Shown: piece after piece, positions 1-9,168 of the stretch
Position numbering within the stretch: the stretch's first letter is position 1
How the letters are laid out: the number at the start of each line of letters is the position of its first letter
Assembly: GCA_945862465.1 (NCBI GenBank)
Contig: CAMAYO010000002.1
Location: forward strand, 1-64,000
Source of the DNA: Pseudorhodobacter antarcticus
GTDB taxonomy: Bacteria > Pseudomonadota > Alphaproteobacteria > Rhodobacterales > Rhodobacteraceae
Length of the DNA: 64,000 nt
Reading direction: 5' to 3'
Made by a program: the position numbers and the translations under genes
Notes under the pieces: model-generated
The model's input: only the letters and a program-made list of their open reading frames with translations
Told to the model about the DNA's origin: nothing
Database searches by the model: none

Positions 1-419
1 TGGTTGCCAAAATGGCCCGAGACAAAGATCACCCCGCGCCCCTCGGCTTGCGCGGCCAGAATAGGGGCCATGCCTGCGCCAAGTATGGGCGCGTCGGCGA
101 CAAGGGCTTTGAAGGCTTTTGGCGAATAAAGCTCGGCCAAGGTGCGCCCTGCGTTGTCGCAAACGGCGCGGGTGATGGCATCGACCCGCGCTTGCGGCAA
201 ATCGGGCCAGATCAGCGCCAAATTGGCGCGCACCCGTTGGCCATAGCCAGCAAAGGGCGCAATCACCGCGCGCATGACCCAGCCCCCCAAGGGAATGCGC
301 CAGCGATAGGGCAGGATGCGCAACAGGGCCAAAAGCCCCATCACGACCAGATTCTGCCCCCTGTCCAACAGGTCAGCGATCCGCAAAGCCGAGGCAGAAG
401 GTGCGCGCTTGTTGCCCAA
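1..419 (-). CDS. Lysophospholipid/lauroyl acyltransferase (LpxL/HtrB family), C-terminus cut by window edge
   Basis: Reading the minus strand from a TTG at 419 gives 139 residues without a stop up to the window edge. The residues include NLALIWPDLP, AGRTLAELYSP and, at about residues 130-139, GVIFVSGHFGN. The last is the conserved H-x4-E/D active-site block of LpxL/HtrB acyltransferases, which add a secondary acyl chain to lipid A (or acylate related lipids) at the inner membrane. The acidic partner residue lies beyond the edge. The TTG is five bases after the stop of the upstream DMT gene and has AGGA just before it, which suggests translational coupling, but no ATG confirms this start. About half of the usual ~290 residues is present. 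Confidence 0.75.
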   Translation of the reverse strand, partial: MGNKRAPSASALRIADLLDRGQNLVVMGLLALLRILPYRWRIPLGGWVMRAVIAPFAGYGQRVRANLALIWPDLPQARVDAITRAVCDNAGRTLAELYSPKAFKALVADAPILGAGMAPILAAQAEGRGVIFVSGHFGN

Positions 420-424
420 GGATC

Positions 425-1306
425 CTATGCCGGCGACTTGGCCGCGCCGGCCCTTTCTTGACGCCAGACATAAAGCCCTGCCAAGGCGATCACAAGCGCG
501 CCCAACAGCGTAAACTCATCAGGCCAAGCGCTGTAGATGGCGATGGACCAGATCACGGCAAAGACCATGTCCAGATAGCCAAAGGGGGCCAGCACCGCCG
601 CCTCGGCCAGCGAATAGGCGCGGATGGTGAAGAACTGAGCTATTGCCCCCAGCGCACCCAGCAAGGCAAACAGCGGAATATCGGCCAAGGCGATGGGCTT
701 CCATGAAAAGGGCAAAAGGACCGAGGTGATGATAGACCCGAAAAGCGCTGCGTAAAACATCGAGGCCCAAGGGGTTTCTTGTGCGCCCACCAGCCGTGTC
801 AGCAGCATATTGGCCGAATAGCAGACCGCACAGGCCAAAGGCAGAAAGGCCGCAGCAGAGAAAACCCCCATGCCGGGGCGGATCAAGATCAAGGCGCCAA
901 TCATCGCCACACCCACCGCAATCAACCGCGCGCGGGTGAGTTTCTCGCCCAAAAATAGCCCCGCGCCCAAAGTGATCAGCACGGGGTTGATGTCGGCCAA
1001 AGCCGTCGCCTCGGCCAAGCCGATGTAGTGCAACGAGGTGAAGAACAAGATCGTCGTGCCCAGTTGCGTGGCCGATCGCAGCACGTGCCAACCCGGAAGT
1101 TTGGTGCGCACGGCGCTGGTCAGTTTTGGGCCAAGGTAGATCAACACAAAGGCCAATTGGCCCACATTGCGCGCCCAGACAGCCTCGATCGCGGGGTAGT
1201 GGGCGACCAAATGCTTGGCCAAGGCATCCATCGCGGTGAAAAAGAAGATGGCGATGGTCAGAAAGGCGATGCCCTTGCTGGTGGCGGGAAGGGCCGTCTT
1301 GATCAC
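425..1306 (-). CDS. DMT-superfamily (EamA) transporter
   Basis: This 293-residue, very hydrophobic protein has about ten membrane helices arranged as two EamA repeats. Each repeat ends in the typical pattern, ADINPVLITLGAGLFLGEKLT in the first and LAPFGYLDMVFAVIWS in the second. Members export or import small metabolites (amino acids, nucleosides, drugs) across the inner membrane; the substrate here is unknown. I chose the GTG at 1306 because AAGGA lies seven bases upstream and homologous sequence starts there. The reading frame is open to 1444, but that extension is polar and overlaps the FliG-like gene. The acyltransferase follows immediately, so the two may be co-transcribed. Confidence 0.85.
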   Translation of the reverse strand: MIKTALPATSKGIAFLTIAIFFFTAMDALAKHLVAHYPAIEAVWARNVGQLAFVLIYLGPKLTSAVRTKLPGWHVLRSATQLGTTILFFTSLHYIGLAEATALADINPVLITLGAGLFLGEKLTRARLIAVGVAMIGALILIRPGMGVFSAAAFLPLACAVCYSANMLLTRLVGAQETPWASMFYAALFGSIITSVLLPFSWKPIALADIPLFALLGALGAIAQFFTIRAYSLAEAAVLAPFGYLDMVFAVIWSIAIYSAWPDEFTLLGALVIALAGLYVWRQERAGAAKSPA

Positions 1307-1409
1307 GAGATATCCTTGGCGCTTAGGCAGGTGCGTCAAGGTAAGCGCGCTGTGTCCCAAGGGCAAGGGTTGCTGGCGCGCGTCAGCCGGCATGCCTTGG
1401 CCGGCGGGC

Positions 1410-2480
1410 CTAGTCGTCGGGCTGTTGCAAGGTGATCTCGCCACTGGTTTCCAGCTGGCGGATCACGGCCACGATCTTGCCCAAGGCTTGCTCTCCCTCT
1501 TTCGATTTGACCTTGCCGCGAAAGCTGGCTTCTTCGCGCAGCGTTTGGGCCATGCGTTGTGGCAGGCAGGTCAAAATGAATTCGGCAGAGGGTTCAAGCT
1601 TGGGTTGGCCGCGCGCATAAGCCAAGGCGATGGCAAGATCGGCCTGATCCACCAAGCGGACCACAGCAGGCACATCGCGCGGGCCCAGTTTGGTGCGGAT
1701 ATGTTCAAAGGGCAAAAGCCATTTTTCCACCGTTTCGGCAAATTGGGCGTCTTCTTCTTGCAGGCCTTTCATCAGACTGTCGCGCAGGGCGGCGGGCGCG
1801 CTGGTTAAGATGGCCCCCACCCTTTCGCCGGGGCGGGCCTTAAAGGCCTTGATCGGGCGGTTATCCAGCTGTTCGGCCACCGAAAGGCCAATGCGGCGCA
1901 CGGCTTCGGGGGCGATGTCACCGGTCAAAGACACGGCATAGGCCAAATGCCGCGCGCGTTCGCCCGGGACTTTGGACAAAAGCTCTGCCGCAAGGGCTGC
2001 GGGCAATTTCGACAGGATCACGGCGCAAACCTCAACCCCTTCTTCCAGCAAGACAGGCAAAAGCACTTCGGCGGGAAGTGAGGTGATCCTTTGCCAAGGA
2101 TCGTCGCCGCTGTGATGGGCAGACAGGCGGCGCAAACGGCCTGTGGCCCCATCAGACAAGTGGCGTTCCATCAAAGACAAAGCGCCCGGTAGGCCGTTGG
2201 GAAAGGACAGGCCCAGCCCTTCCAACTCGGCCAGAAACTCGCGCACGACAGACTGCAATGTATGGTTCGACACCCGGCGCATCTGGCCCATTTGCTGTGT
2301 GAGGGCTGTTTGCAGGTCTTCGGGCAGCGAGGCCAGATCAAGGCTTGCCCCTTCTGACAGCAAAAGCCGCACGATGATGGCGGCTTTTTCGCGTGGGCTG
2401 ACTGTTTCGCCGATGGCAGACCCGCGCGGCGAAGCCAAAGCGCCCGTGTTTGACAAACTGGCCTGCGCGTTGATTGCCAT
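1410..2480 (-). CDS. FliG-like flagellar motor switch domain protein
   Basis: This 356-residue soluble protein resembles the flagellar rotor protein FliG. REKAAIIVRLLLSEG near residue 30 matches the FliG N-terminal 'K-A-A-I-L-L' helix. WLLPFEHIRTKLGPRDVPAVVRLVDQADLAIALAYA (about residues 255-290) matches the C-terminal torque domain, and LPQRMAQTLREE follows it. True FliG sits in the MS/C ring and transmits torque from MotA. No other flagellar gene lies nearby, the sequence has diverged, and the charged EDL..LDDR motif is altered (EHIRTKLGPRD). It could be a second, specialised FliG or a protein that lost the motor role. The start has GGGGG four bases upstream. Confidence 0.7.
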   Translation of the reverse strand: MAINAQASLSNTGALASPRGSAIGETVSPREKAAIIVRLLLSEGASLDLASLPEDLQTALTQQMGQMRRVSNHTLQSVVREFLAELEGLGLSFPNGLPGALSLMERHLSDGATGRLRRLSAHHSGDDPWQRITSLPAEVLLPVLLEEGVEVCAVILSKLPAALAAELLSKVPGERARHLAYAVSLTGDIAPEAVRRIGLSVAEQLDNRPIKAFKARPGERVGAILTSAPAALRDSLMKGLQEEDAQFAETVEKWLLPFEHIRTKLGPRDVPAVVRLVDQADLAIALAYARGQPKLEPSAEFILTCLPQRMAQTLREEASFRGKVKSKEGEQALGKIVAVIRQLETSGEITLQQPDD

Positions 2481-2549
2481 GAAACCCCCGATTCGTGCTG
2501 ACGTTCAGCCTAGGGGCGTGGGTGTAAAGTGCGGGTTAACAGCGCAGGG

Positions 2550-3854
2550 TCAGGTGCCAAAAACCCGCTTGAAAATCGTGTCGACATGCTTGGTGTGATA
2601 AGCCAGATCGAACTTCTCTTCGATCTGGTCGGGCGATAGGGCGGCGGTCACTTCGGCGTCAGCCAGAAGTTCGGTTTTGAAATCGGCCCCGTGTTCCCAC
2701 ACTTTCATCGCGTTGCGCTGCACCAAACGATAGCTGTCCTCGCGGCTGACACCGGCTTGGGTGAGTGCTAAAAGCACGCGCTGGGACATCACCAATCCTT
2801 TGAACTGGTTCATGTTTTTCAGCATGTTTTCAGGGTAGATCACCAGTTTTTCAATCACGCCCGCCAGACGGTGCAGGGCGAAATCCAGTGTGATCGTGGT
2901 GTCTGGCCCAATGGCGCGTTCTACGGACGAATGCGAAATATCGCGCTCGTGCCACAGCGCCACGTTTTCCAAAGCCGGCGTCACGGCAGAGCGCACCAAG
3001 CGCGCCAGACCGGTCAAATTCTCGGTCAAGACCGGATTGCGTTTGTGCGGCATGGCGGACGAGCCTTTTTGGCCCGGAGAGAAAAACTCCTCCGCCTCAA
3101 GCACTTCGGTGCGCTGCATATGGCGAATTTCGGTTGCGACGTTTTCGATGGAAGATGCGATCACCCCCAAAGTGGCGAAATACATCGCATGGCGGTCGCG
3201 CGGGATGACTTGGGTTGAGATGGGTTCAGGCACAAGCCCCATCATGGCGCAGACGTGTTCTTCGACCGAGGGGTCGATGTTGGCAAATGTGCCCACAGCG
3301 CCAGAAATAGCGCCTGTCGCTACTTCGGCGCGTGCGTTGATCAGGCGGGCGCGGCCACGGGCCATTTCGGCGTAAAAGCGCGCGAAGGTTAGGCCCATGG
3401 TGGTGGGTTCGGCGTGAATGCCGTGGCTGCGGCCAATGCGCACGGTGTTCTTATGCTCAAAGGCGCGGGTTTTCAGGGCAGCCAGAACGCGGTCCAGTGC
3501 CACCAGCAAAAGGTCTGCAGCGCGGCACAGTTGGATGTTAAAGGTCGTGTCCAAAACGTCCGACGATGTCATGCCCTGATGCACAAAGCGCGCCTCATCG
3601 GCGCCGACAATCTCGGCCAGATGGGTCAGGAAAGCGATCACATCGTGCTTGGTGACGGCCTCGATCTCGTCAATCCGCGCGACATCAAAGGTCGCGTCCT
3701 TGGCCTTCCACACCGCTTGCGCATTGGCTTTGGGGATCGTGCCATTGGCGGCCATGGCATCACAGGCATGCGCTTCGATCTGGAACCAGATGTTAAAACG
3801 GCTTTCGGGCGACCAGATGGCCACCATTTCGGGGCGGGAGTAGCGCGGGATCAT
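2550..3854 (-). CDS. purB: Adenylosuccinate lyase
   Basis: PurB cleaves SAICAR to AICAR and adenylosuccinate to AMP, releasing fumarate, in de novo purine synthesis and AMP formation in the cytoplasm. The 434-residue protein begins MIPRYSRPEMVAIWSPE, as alphaproteobacterial PurB does. It carries the catalytic-loop signature GQKGSSAMPHKRNP, the HHA-equivalent segment VGRSHGIHAEPTTMG and TSSDVLDTTFNIQL. The length is typical. The ATG at 3854 has AAAGG nine bases upstream; 19 further upstream codons are open but look non-coding. It lies 82 bp downstream of dddP on the same strand. No sign of damage. Confidence 0.96.
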   Translation of the reverse strand: MIPRYSRPEMVAIWSPESRFNIWFQIEAHACDAMAANGTIPKANAQAVWKAKDATFDVARIDEIEAVTKHDVIAFLTHLAEIVGADEARFVHQGMTSSDVLDTTFNIQLCRAADLLLVALDRVLAALKTRAFEHKNTVRIGRSHGIHAEPTTMGLTFARFYAEMARGRARLINARAEVATGAISGAVGTFANIDPSVEEHVCAMMGLVPEPISTQVIPRDRHAMYFATLGVIASSIENVATEIRHMQRTEVLEAEEFFSPGQKGSSAMPHKRNPVLTENLTGLARLVRSAVTPALENVALWHERDISHSSVERAIGPDTTITLDFALHRLAGVIEKLVIYPENMLKNMNQFKGLVMSQRVLLALTQAGVSREDSYRLVQRNAMKVWEHGADFKTELLADAEVTAALSPDQIEEKFDLAYHTKHVDTIFKRVFGT

Positions 3855-3936
3855 GGGGTGGCCTTTCGATGCAGACACAGCCCCCATAATCGCCAAGGGG
3901 GCGGGGTGCAAGATCGGGGGCCTTGATGGCGCGGGC

Positions 3937-5274
3937 TTAGCCCAAAAGGCGCGGGTCGAAGGGGTATTTGGTTAGGTTTTCAAAGCCTGTGTCCGTGATC
4001 AACACCTGATCTTCCAGCTTGATGGAAAAATCACCGCCTTCGGGCGACACCAGCGCTTCGACACACAGGGTCATGCCCGGTTCCAGCACATGGTCGAACG
4101 ACCCTTCCACCCAAGAATCCGGATAAGGCACATAGGGCCATTCGTCACACAGGCCCACGCCGTGCATTTTGCACGAATATTTGCCCTTCCAATATTGCCC
4201 GTCCAATTGGTGGCCGGAATGCACAATATCCCTAATCCGCGCGCCGGGTTTGAGCAGGTCCATATTCACGCGGATATGGTCCAGCGCGTGGTGCATGGCG
4301 GATACCATGGCATTGGTTGGCCGCCCATCGCCCACCCACCATGTGCGCGAGATGTCGATGCACATACCGTAGCAGCCGATCAGATCGGTATCAAAGGCCA
4401 CGATCTCGTTGGTCTGCACGATCCTTGGGCCGCATTCTTGAAACCACGGGTTGGTGCGCTTGCCCGAGGCCAAAAGTCGCGTCTCGATCCACTCGCCGCC
4501 GCGCTTGATATTGCCCTTGTGCAGTTCGGCCCAGATCGCGTCTTCGGACATATCGCCCTTGGGCACGCCCAAGCGGGTGGCCTCTTCCATCTCGGCCATC
4601 GCCGCCTCGCAGGCGTGGTGGGCGCAGCGCATCGCCAAAATGTCATCGGGGCCTTTGATCGAACGCGCGCGTTCGGTGACCTCTTCGCCTTCCATCACCT
4701 CAAACCCGGCGCGTTCTAAGGCCCGCAACCCGTGGACCATAATTTTGTCCACAGCCAAGCGGCGGTTTGAACCGGCATGGGCGCGCATCACTTCATCGAC
4801 TTGGGCGGCGAAGTTCTTGGCGTCATTGGCAGAGGTGTCGCCCGTCACCGAATAAAAGAACGACGCCCCAGAGCGCAGTTCTTTGACCAAGGGGTTGAAC
4901 GTGACAAGGAAGGGAGAGTTCTTATATTCCCACATCACCATATGCCCGTCGGCACAGATCAGGCAGGCGCGAAAGGGGTTGTGGCTGTTCCACAGCTGCA
5001 TATTCGTCGTGTCGGTGGCGTAGCGGATGTTCATGGGATCATACATCAGCAAGCCGCCGTAGCCGCGCGCCACCACGGCATCGACCATGCGCTTCCAGCG
5101 GTATTCGCGCATTTGGGCAAGGTTGGGCAGGGTGAGGCCAGCGGCCTCCCACTCGCGAAACGCAAGCTGGGTCGGGCCAATTTCGATGCGGTCATTGTCG
5201 TTGGGCGTGCCGTCGCCCAGCGTGGCCCCGCGCGATGGGTCAATCTTGCGCCGATCTGCGTAATGGTCTGCCAT
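3937..5274 (-). CDS. dddP: DMSP lyase DddP (M24 metallopeptidase fold)
   Basis: DddP cleaves dimethylsulfoniopropionate to dimethyl sulfide and acrylate, using a two-iron site in a creatinase/prolidase (M24) fold. The 445 residues match known DddP along the full length (RKIDPSRGATLGDGTPNDND near the N-terminus). The residues described as metal ligands in Ruegeria DddP sit at the same numbers here: D295, D297, D307, H371, E406 and E421. So do the proposed catalytic base D377 and W95. This conservation separates it from ordinary Xaa-Pro dipeptidases. The ATG at 5274 has AGGGGG upstream. It lies between glnA and purB, with no other ddd or dmd gene in the window. Function is inferred, not shown. 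Confidence 0.9.
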   Translation of the reverse strand: MADHYADRRKIDPSRGATLGDGTPNDNDRIEIGPTQLAFREWEAAGLTLPNLAQMREYRWKRMVDAVVARGYGGLLMYDPMNIRYATDTTNMQLWNSHNPFRACLICADGHMVMWEYKNSPFLVTFNPLVKELRSGASFFYSVTGDTSANDAKNFAAQVDEVMRAHAGSNRRLAVDKIMVHGLRALERAGFEVMEGEEVTERARSIKGPDDILAMRCAHHACEAAMAEMEEATRLGVPKGDMSEDAIWAELHKGNIKRGGEWIETRLLASGKRTNPWFQECGPRIVQTNEIVAFDTDLIGCYGMCIDISRTWWVGDGRPTNAMVSAMHHALDHIRVNMDLLKPGARIRDIVHSGHQLDGQYWKGKYSCKMHGVGLCDEWPYVPYPDSWVEGSFDHVLEPGMTLCVEALVSPEGGDFSIKLEDQVLITDTGFENLTKYPFDPRLLG

Positions 5275-5370
5275 GTCTGCCCCCTGTTTCATGGCAGTTT
5301 GCGCTGTGGGGGCGGGGGGTCTTTGCCATGTGCGACAGGGGGTGTCGGATTTGGACGGGGCAGAAACGCA

Positions 5371-5396
5371 AAAGGGGCGCATCGCTGCGCCCCTTT
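5371..5396 (-). terminator. Intrinsic terminator downstream of glnBA
   Basis: There is a perfect 11-bp stem (AAAGGGGCGCA / TGCGCCCCTTT) with a TCGC loop. On the minus strand it is followed by TTTTGCG, which fits an intrinsic terminator 18 bp after glnA. It isolates glnBA from dddP, so dddP probably has its own promoter. Confidence 0.85.
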
Positions 5397-5414
5397 GTCG
5401 TCATGCTGATCAGA

Positions 5415-6824
5415 TCAGCAGGAATAATACATCGCGTATTCAATCGGGTGCGGTGTGTGTTCAAAGGCGTAAACCTCTTCCCACTTCAGCGCCATGTAGG
5501 ATTCCAACTGGTCGCGGGTGAACACGCCGCCCGCCAGCAGGAAGTCCATATCCTTGGCCAATTCGTCCAGCGCTTCGCGCAGCGAACCGCAAACAGTCGG
5601 GATTTCGGCCAGTTCTTCCGGCGGCAGATCGTACAAGTCTTTGTCCGATGCAGGGCCCGGGTCGATCTTGTTCTTGATGCCGTCTAGGCCAGCCATCATC
5701 AGGGCCGCGAAGGCCAGATAGGGGTTGGCTGCCGGATCGGGGAAGCGGGCTTCCACGCGCTTGGCTTTGGGCGATTCTGTCCACGGAATACGAACGCAAC
5801 CGGACCGGTTGCGGGCCGAGAACGCGCGCAGAACCGGCGCTTCAAAGCCTGGAATCAGGCGCTTGTAGCTGTTGGTCGACGGGTTGGTGATGGCGTTCAG
5901 CGCCTTGGCATGGAGCAGGATACCGCCAATGAAATACAGCGCTTCTTGAGACAGGTCGGCGTATTTATCGCCTGCAAACAGAGGCTTGCCGTCTTTCCAG
6001 ATCGACATGTTCACGTGCATCCCCGAGCCGTTATCGCCCTTCATGGGCTTGGGCATGAAGGTCACGGTCTTGCCGTAGGCGGCTGCCACGTTGTGGATGA
6101 CGTATTTGTACTTTTGGATATTGTCAGCCTGTTCCACCAAGCCGCCAAAGATCATGCCAAGTTCGTGCTGGGCCGTGGCCACTTCGTGGTGGTGCTTGTC
6201 CACCCGAATGCCCATGCGCTTCATGGTCGACAGCATTTCAGACCGCAGGTCTTGGGCTGCGTCAATCGGGTTCACCGGAAAGTAGCCGCCCTTGTGGGGC
6301 GCACGGTGGGCCAAGTTGCCGCCTTCAAACGCTGCATCGGTATTCCAAGCCGCATCTTCCGAATCGATCTGATAAGACACTTTGTTGGGGGCAACCTGAT
6401 AGCGCACGTCGTCGAAGATGAAGAATTCAGCTTCGGGGCCGAAATAGGCCGTGTCACCAATGCCCGAGGCTTTGAGGTAAGCTTCCGCCTTCAGCGCGAT
6501 TTGGCGCGGGCAGCGATCATAAGCCTCGTTCGTGTCGGGCTCGACCACGTTGCAATGCACGCAGAGTGTTTTCTCGGCATAGAAGGGGTCCATATAGACC
6601 GATGCCGCATCGGGCATCAGTTTCATGTCGGACTGGTCAATCGACTTCCATCCGGCAATCGAGGACCCGTCGAACATAAAGCCTTCTTCAAAGAAGTCTT
6701 CGTCGACCAGATCCGCCACCAGCGTCACGTGCTGCAGCTTGCCTTTGGGGTCGGTAAAACGGATGTCGACGTATTCGACGTCTTCGTCCTTGATCAGTTT
6801 CAGAGCTTTCTTGACTGCGCTCAT
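5415..6824 (-). CDS. glnA: Type I glutamine synthetase
   Basis: GlnA makes glutamine from glutamate, ammonia and ATP and is the main ammonium-assimilating enzyme. The 469-residue sequence is a complete GSI-beta enzyme: [19 protein letters not shown] (residues 50-67), the metal/glutamate segments YFGPEAEFF and [10 protein letters not shown], and the [17 protein letters not shown] flap. Y398 in [10 protein letters not shown] is the adenylylation site used by GlnE, so activity is likely controlled by covalent modification. There are two adjacent ATGs; I chose the second, though the first (6827) is equally possible. glnB precedes it by about 60 bp, the usual alphaproteobacterial glnBA operon. Confidence 0.97.
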   Translation of the reverse strand: MSAVKKALKLIKDEDVEYVDIRFTDPKGKLQHVTLVADLVDEDFFEEGFMFDGSSIAGWKSIDQSDMKLMPDAASVYMDPFYAEKTLCVHCNVVEPDTNEAYDRCPRQIALKAEAYLKASGIGDTAYFGPEAEFFIFDDVRYQVAPNKVSYQIDSEDAAWNTDAAFEGGNLAHRAPHKGGYFPVNPIDAAQDLRSEMLSTMKRMGIRVDKHHHEVATAQHELGMIFGGLVEQADNIQKYKYVIHNVAAAYGKTVTFMPKPMKGDNGSGMHVNMSIWKDGKPLFAGDKYADLSQEALYFIGGILLHAKALNAITNPSTNSYKRLIPGFEAPVLRAFSARNRSGCVRIPWTESPKAKRVEARFPDPAANPYLAFAALMMAGLDGIKNKIDPGPASDKDLYDLPPEELAEIPTVCGSLREALDELAKDMDFLLAGGVFTRDQLESYMALKWEEVYAFEHTPHPIEYAMYYSC

Positions 6825-6883
6825 CATGCTGCCTTTCGGGTTGAGGTTAAGACAATGGGTAGGGATCTGATGGATCCGTCGGT

Positions 6884-7258
<375 letters not shown>

Positions 7259-7349
7259 TCACTTCCGGTGGGGCGGGACAATTGATCAGGCGACTGGCGG
7301 GCAGGAATGCGGCGGGATTCTGCGCAGCGCGATGAAATTATGGGCGGTA

Positions 7350-7368
7350 TCGCACAAAAATTGTGCGA
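7350..7368. promoter_or_regulatory. NtrC-like palindromic operator
   Basis: A perfect 8-bp inverted repeat with a 3-bp spacer (TCGCACAA-AAA-TTGTGCGA) lies between the divergent glnB and NAD(P)HX-repair genes. Its core GCAC-N7-GTGC is the spacing of the enteric NtrC site. The position, 128 bp upstream of glnB and 25 bp before the divergent ATG, fits nitrogen control of glnBA. Binding is inferred only. Confidence 0.55.
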
Positions 7369-7392
7369 ACGGCGAACAAAGGGGCGCAAGGT

Positions 7393-8916
7393 ATGACCGA
7401 TCTTCTAACCAATGCCCAAATGCGCGCCGTTGAGGCAGCGGCCATTGTCCAAGGGCGGGTCAACGGGCGGGTGTTGATGGAGCGCGCTGGGGAATGTGTG
7501 GTGGCCTTCATTATCATCACTTGGCCCGACCTATTGAACGATGTGGGACGCGCGGTTGTTTTGTGCGGTCCGGGCAATAATGGCGGCGATGGCTATGCGG
7601 TGGCGCGCCTGCTGCGCGATCGGTATTGGCAGGTGTTTGTGCATGGGACGGCGGCGGGCGGCGGCGATGCAGGCGATCTGGCGCGGGCGTGGGTTGAAGA
7701 GGGGGGGCAGGTGTTGCCCTTGACCTCTGAGGCGCTGATGGCGTCGATGCAGGGCGCTACGGTGGTTGTCGATGCGCTGCTGGGGATTGGGCAGGTGCGT
7801 TCGGCCGATGCATTGCTAGAGCCTGTTGTGCAGGCGCGGGCTTTGTCAGCCGTTCAGCGCTGGGTCGCGGTGGATGTGCCTACGGGGCTGAACGCCGACA
7901 GCGGGCGGCTGACGGGGGCGCTGGTGTGCAAGGCCGATCTGACCGTAACCTTTCACCGCGCCAAACTGGGCCATCATCTGGCGCAGGGGCCCGAAATATG
8001 CGGCAAATTGGCCGTAGCGAATTTGCGGATTTCCAGCGGCGAAGTCGCAGGCCTTCGGCTGGCGGCACCCGCGGTGGGATTGGGCAAGGGGGCGGGGCAT
8101 AAGTTCAGTCACGGCCACGCGGTGATCTTGGGCGGCCCCTCAGGGCAAGGCGGGGCCGCAAGGCTGGCAGCGCGGGGGGCTTTGCGGGTGGGGGCAGGGG
8201 TGGTGACGCTGGCCTGCCCACAGCACGCTTTGGCCGAGAATGCCGCGCGGTTGGATGCGGTGATGCTGCGGGTCGTCGAGGATGGGGCGGCGCTGACGGC
8301 GGCTTTGGAAGATGGCAGGATCACCGCACTTTGTCTGGGGCCAGGATTGGGCTTGGAGGCGCGGGCTTTGGGATTGGTGCGGGCGGCTTTGCAGGCAGGG
8401 AAAAAGCGCCAATTGCCCACTATGCTGGATGCGGATGCTTTGACCTTGCTGTCACGCGATCCCAGCCTTGTGGCGGCGCTGCATCCGGCCTGTGTCCTAA
8501 CCCCGCACGGCGGAGAGTTTGCGCGTCTGTTCCCAGATCTGGCTGAGAGATTGCAAGATGGACCAAGCGCAGATGTCAGCTATTCCAAGGTTGACGCCAC
8601 AAAAGCTGCCGCCAAGCGGGCAGGGTGCATTGTGCTGTTCAAAGGAGCGGACACTGTCATCGCCGCACCCGATGGCGCCTGTGCGCTGAGTGCCGCCACC
8701 TATGACGCCGCAGCCCCATGGCTTGCCACGGCGGGGTCGGGCGATGTGCTGGCGGGGATCATTTGCGGTCTTTTGGCGCGAGGATTTGCGCCGCAACAGG
8801 CAGCAGAAACGGGGGCTTGGCTGCACCAAGCTGCGGCGCGTCAGTTTGGCGCGGGCCTCATTGCCGAAGATTTACCCGACCAATTGCCCGCCGTTTTTAG
8901 CGCCTTGGGCCTGTAA
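7393..8916 (+). CDS. nnr: Bifunctional NAD(P)H-hydrate epimerase / ADP-dependent NAD(P)H-hydrate dehydratase
   Basis: This enzyme repairs hydrated NADH and NADPH. The N-terminal YjeF_N epimerase domain (about residues 1-205) has VVLCGPGNNGGDGYAVARLL and VVDALLGIG. The C-terminal ribokinase-like dehydratase domain (about 220-500) has KFSHGHAVILGGPSGQGGAARLAARGALRVGAGVVTLA, HGGEFARLF and the nucleotide/catalytic loop ATAGSGDVLAGIICGLLARG. At 507 residues it is the normal size of the fused enzyme. I chose the ATG at 7393, where the family consensus LLTNAQMRAVE begins; ten more upstream codons are open. It is transcribed away from glnB and stands alone. No terminator was recognised after it. Confidence 0.95.
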   Translation: MTDLLTNAQMRAVEAAAIVQGRVNGRVLMERAGECVVAFIIITWPDLLNDVGRAVVLCGPGNNGGDGYAVARLLRDRYWQVFVHGTAAGGGDAGDLARAWVEEGGQVLPLTSEALMASMQGATVVVDALLGIGQVRSADALLEPVVQARALSAVQRWVAVDVPTGLNADSGRLTGALVCKADLTVTFHRAKLGHHLAQGPEICGKLAVANLRISSGEVAGLRLAAPAVGLGKGAGHKFSHGHAVILGGPSGQGGAARLAARGALRVGAGVVTLACPQHALAENAARLDAVMLRVVEDGAALTAALEDGRITALCLGPGLGLEARALGLVRAALQAGKKRQLPTMLDADALTLLSRDPSLVAALHPACVLTPHGGEFARLFPDLAERLQDGPSADVSYSKVDATKAAAKRAGCIVLFKGADTVIAAPDGACALSAATYDAAAPWLATAGSGDVLAGIICGLLARGFAPQQAAETGAWLHQAAARQFGAGLIAEDLPDQLPAVFSALGL

Positions 8917-9059
8917 GCCCGCTGGCCCAAACAGAGGCGGCCAAAAACCTGCTATTTTCCCCTCGCATCCTGTGGAAGCCTTTGTTAGAAGGACGCGGAT
9001 TTTGCTGGGATTGTGCTTAGGCCTCGTCAGGGGTCGGGGGGCTTTTACGGCTTAAAAAT

Positions 9060-9144
9060 GCGGGTGTGGCGAAATTGGCAGACGCACCAGATTTAGGTTC
9101 TGGCGCCGCGAGGCGTGGGGGTTCAAGTCCCTCCACCCGCACCA
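9060..9144 (+). tRNA. tRNA-Leu (anticodon UAG)
   Basis: The 85-nt sequence folds as a class II tRNA. The acceptor stem is GCGGGTG/CACCCGC followed by an encoded CCA. The anticodon stem CCAGA/TCTGG encloses TTTAGGT, giving anticodon TAG, which reads CUA and other CUN leucine codons. There is a long variable arm (GCGCCGCGAGGCGT region), and the T-loop has GTTCAAGTC. Trigger factor starts 24 bp downstream, so the two may share a transcript. Confidence 0.97.
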
Positions 9145-9168
9145 GACAGGGATGAGAAGGACGAAAGA

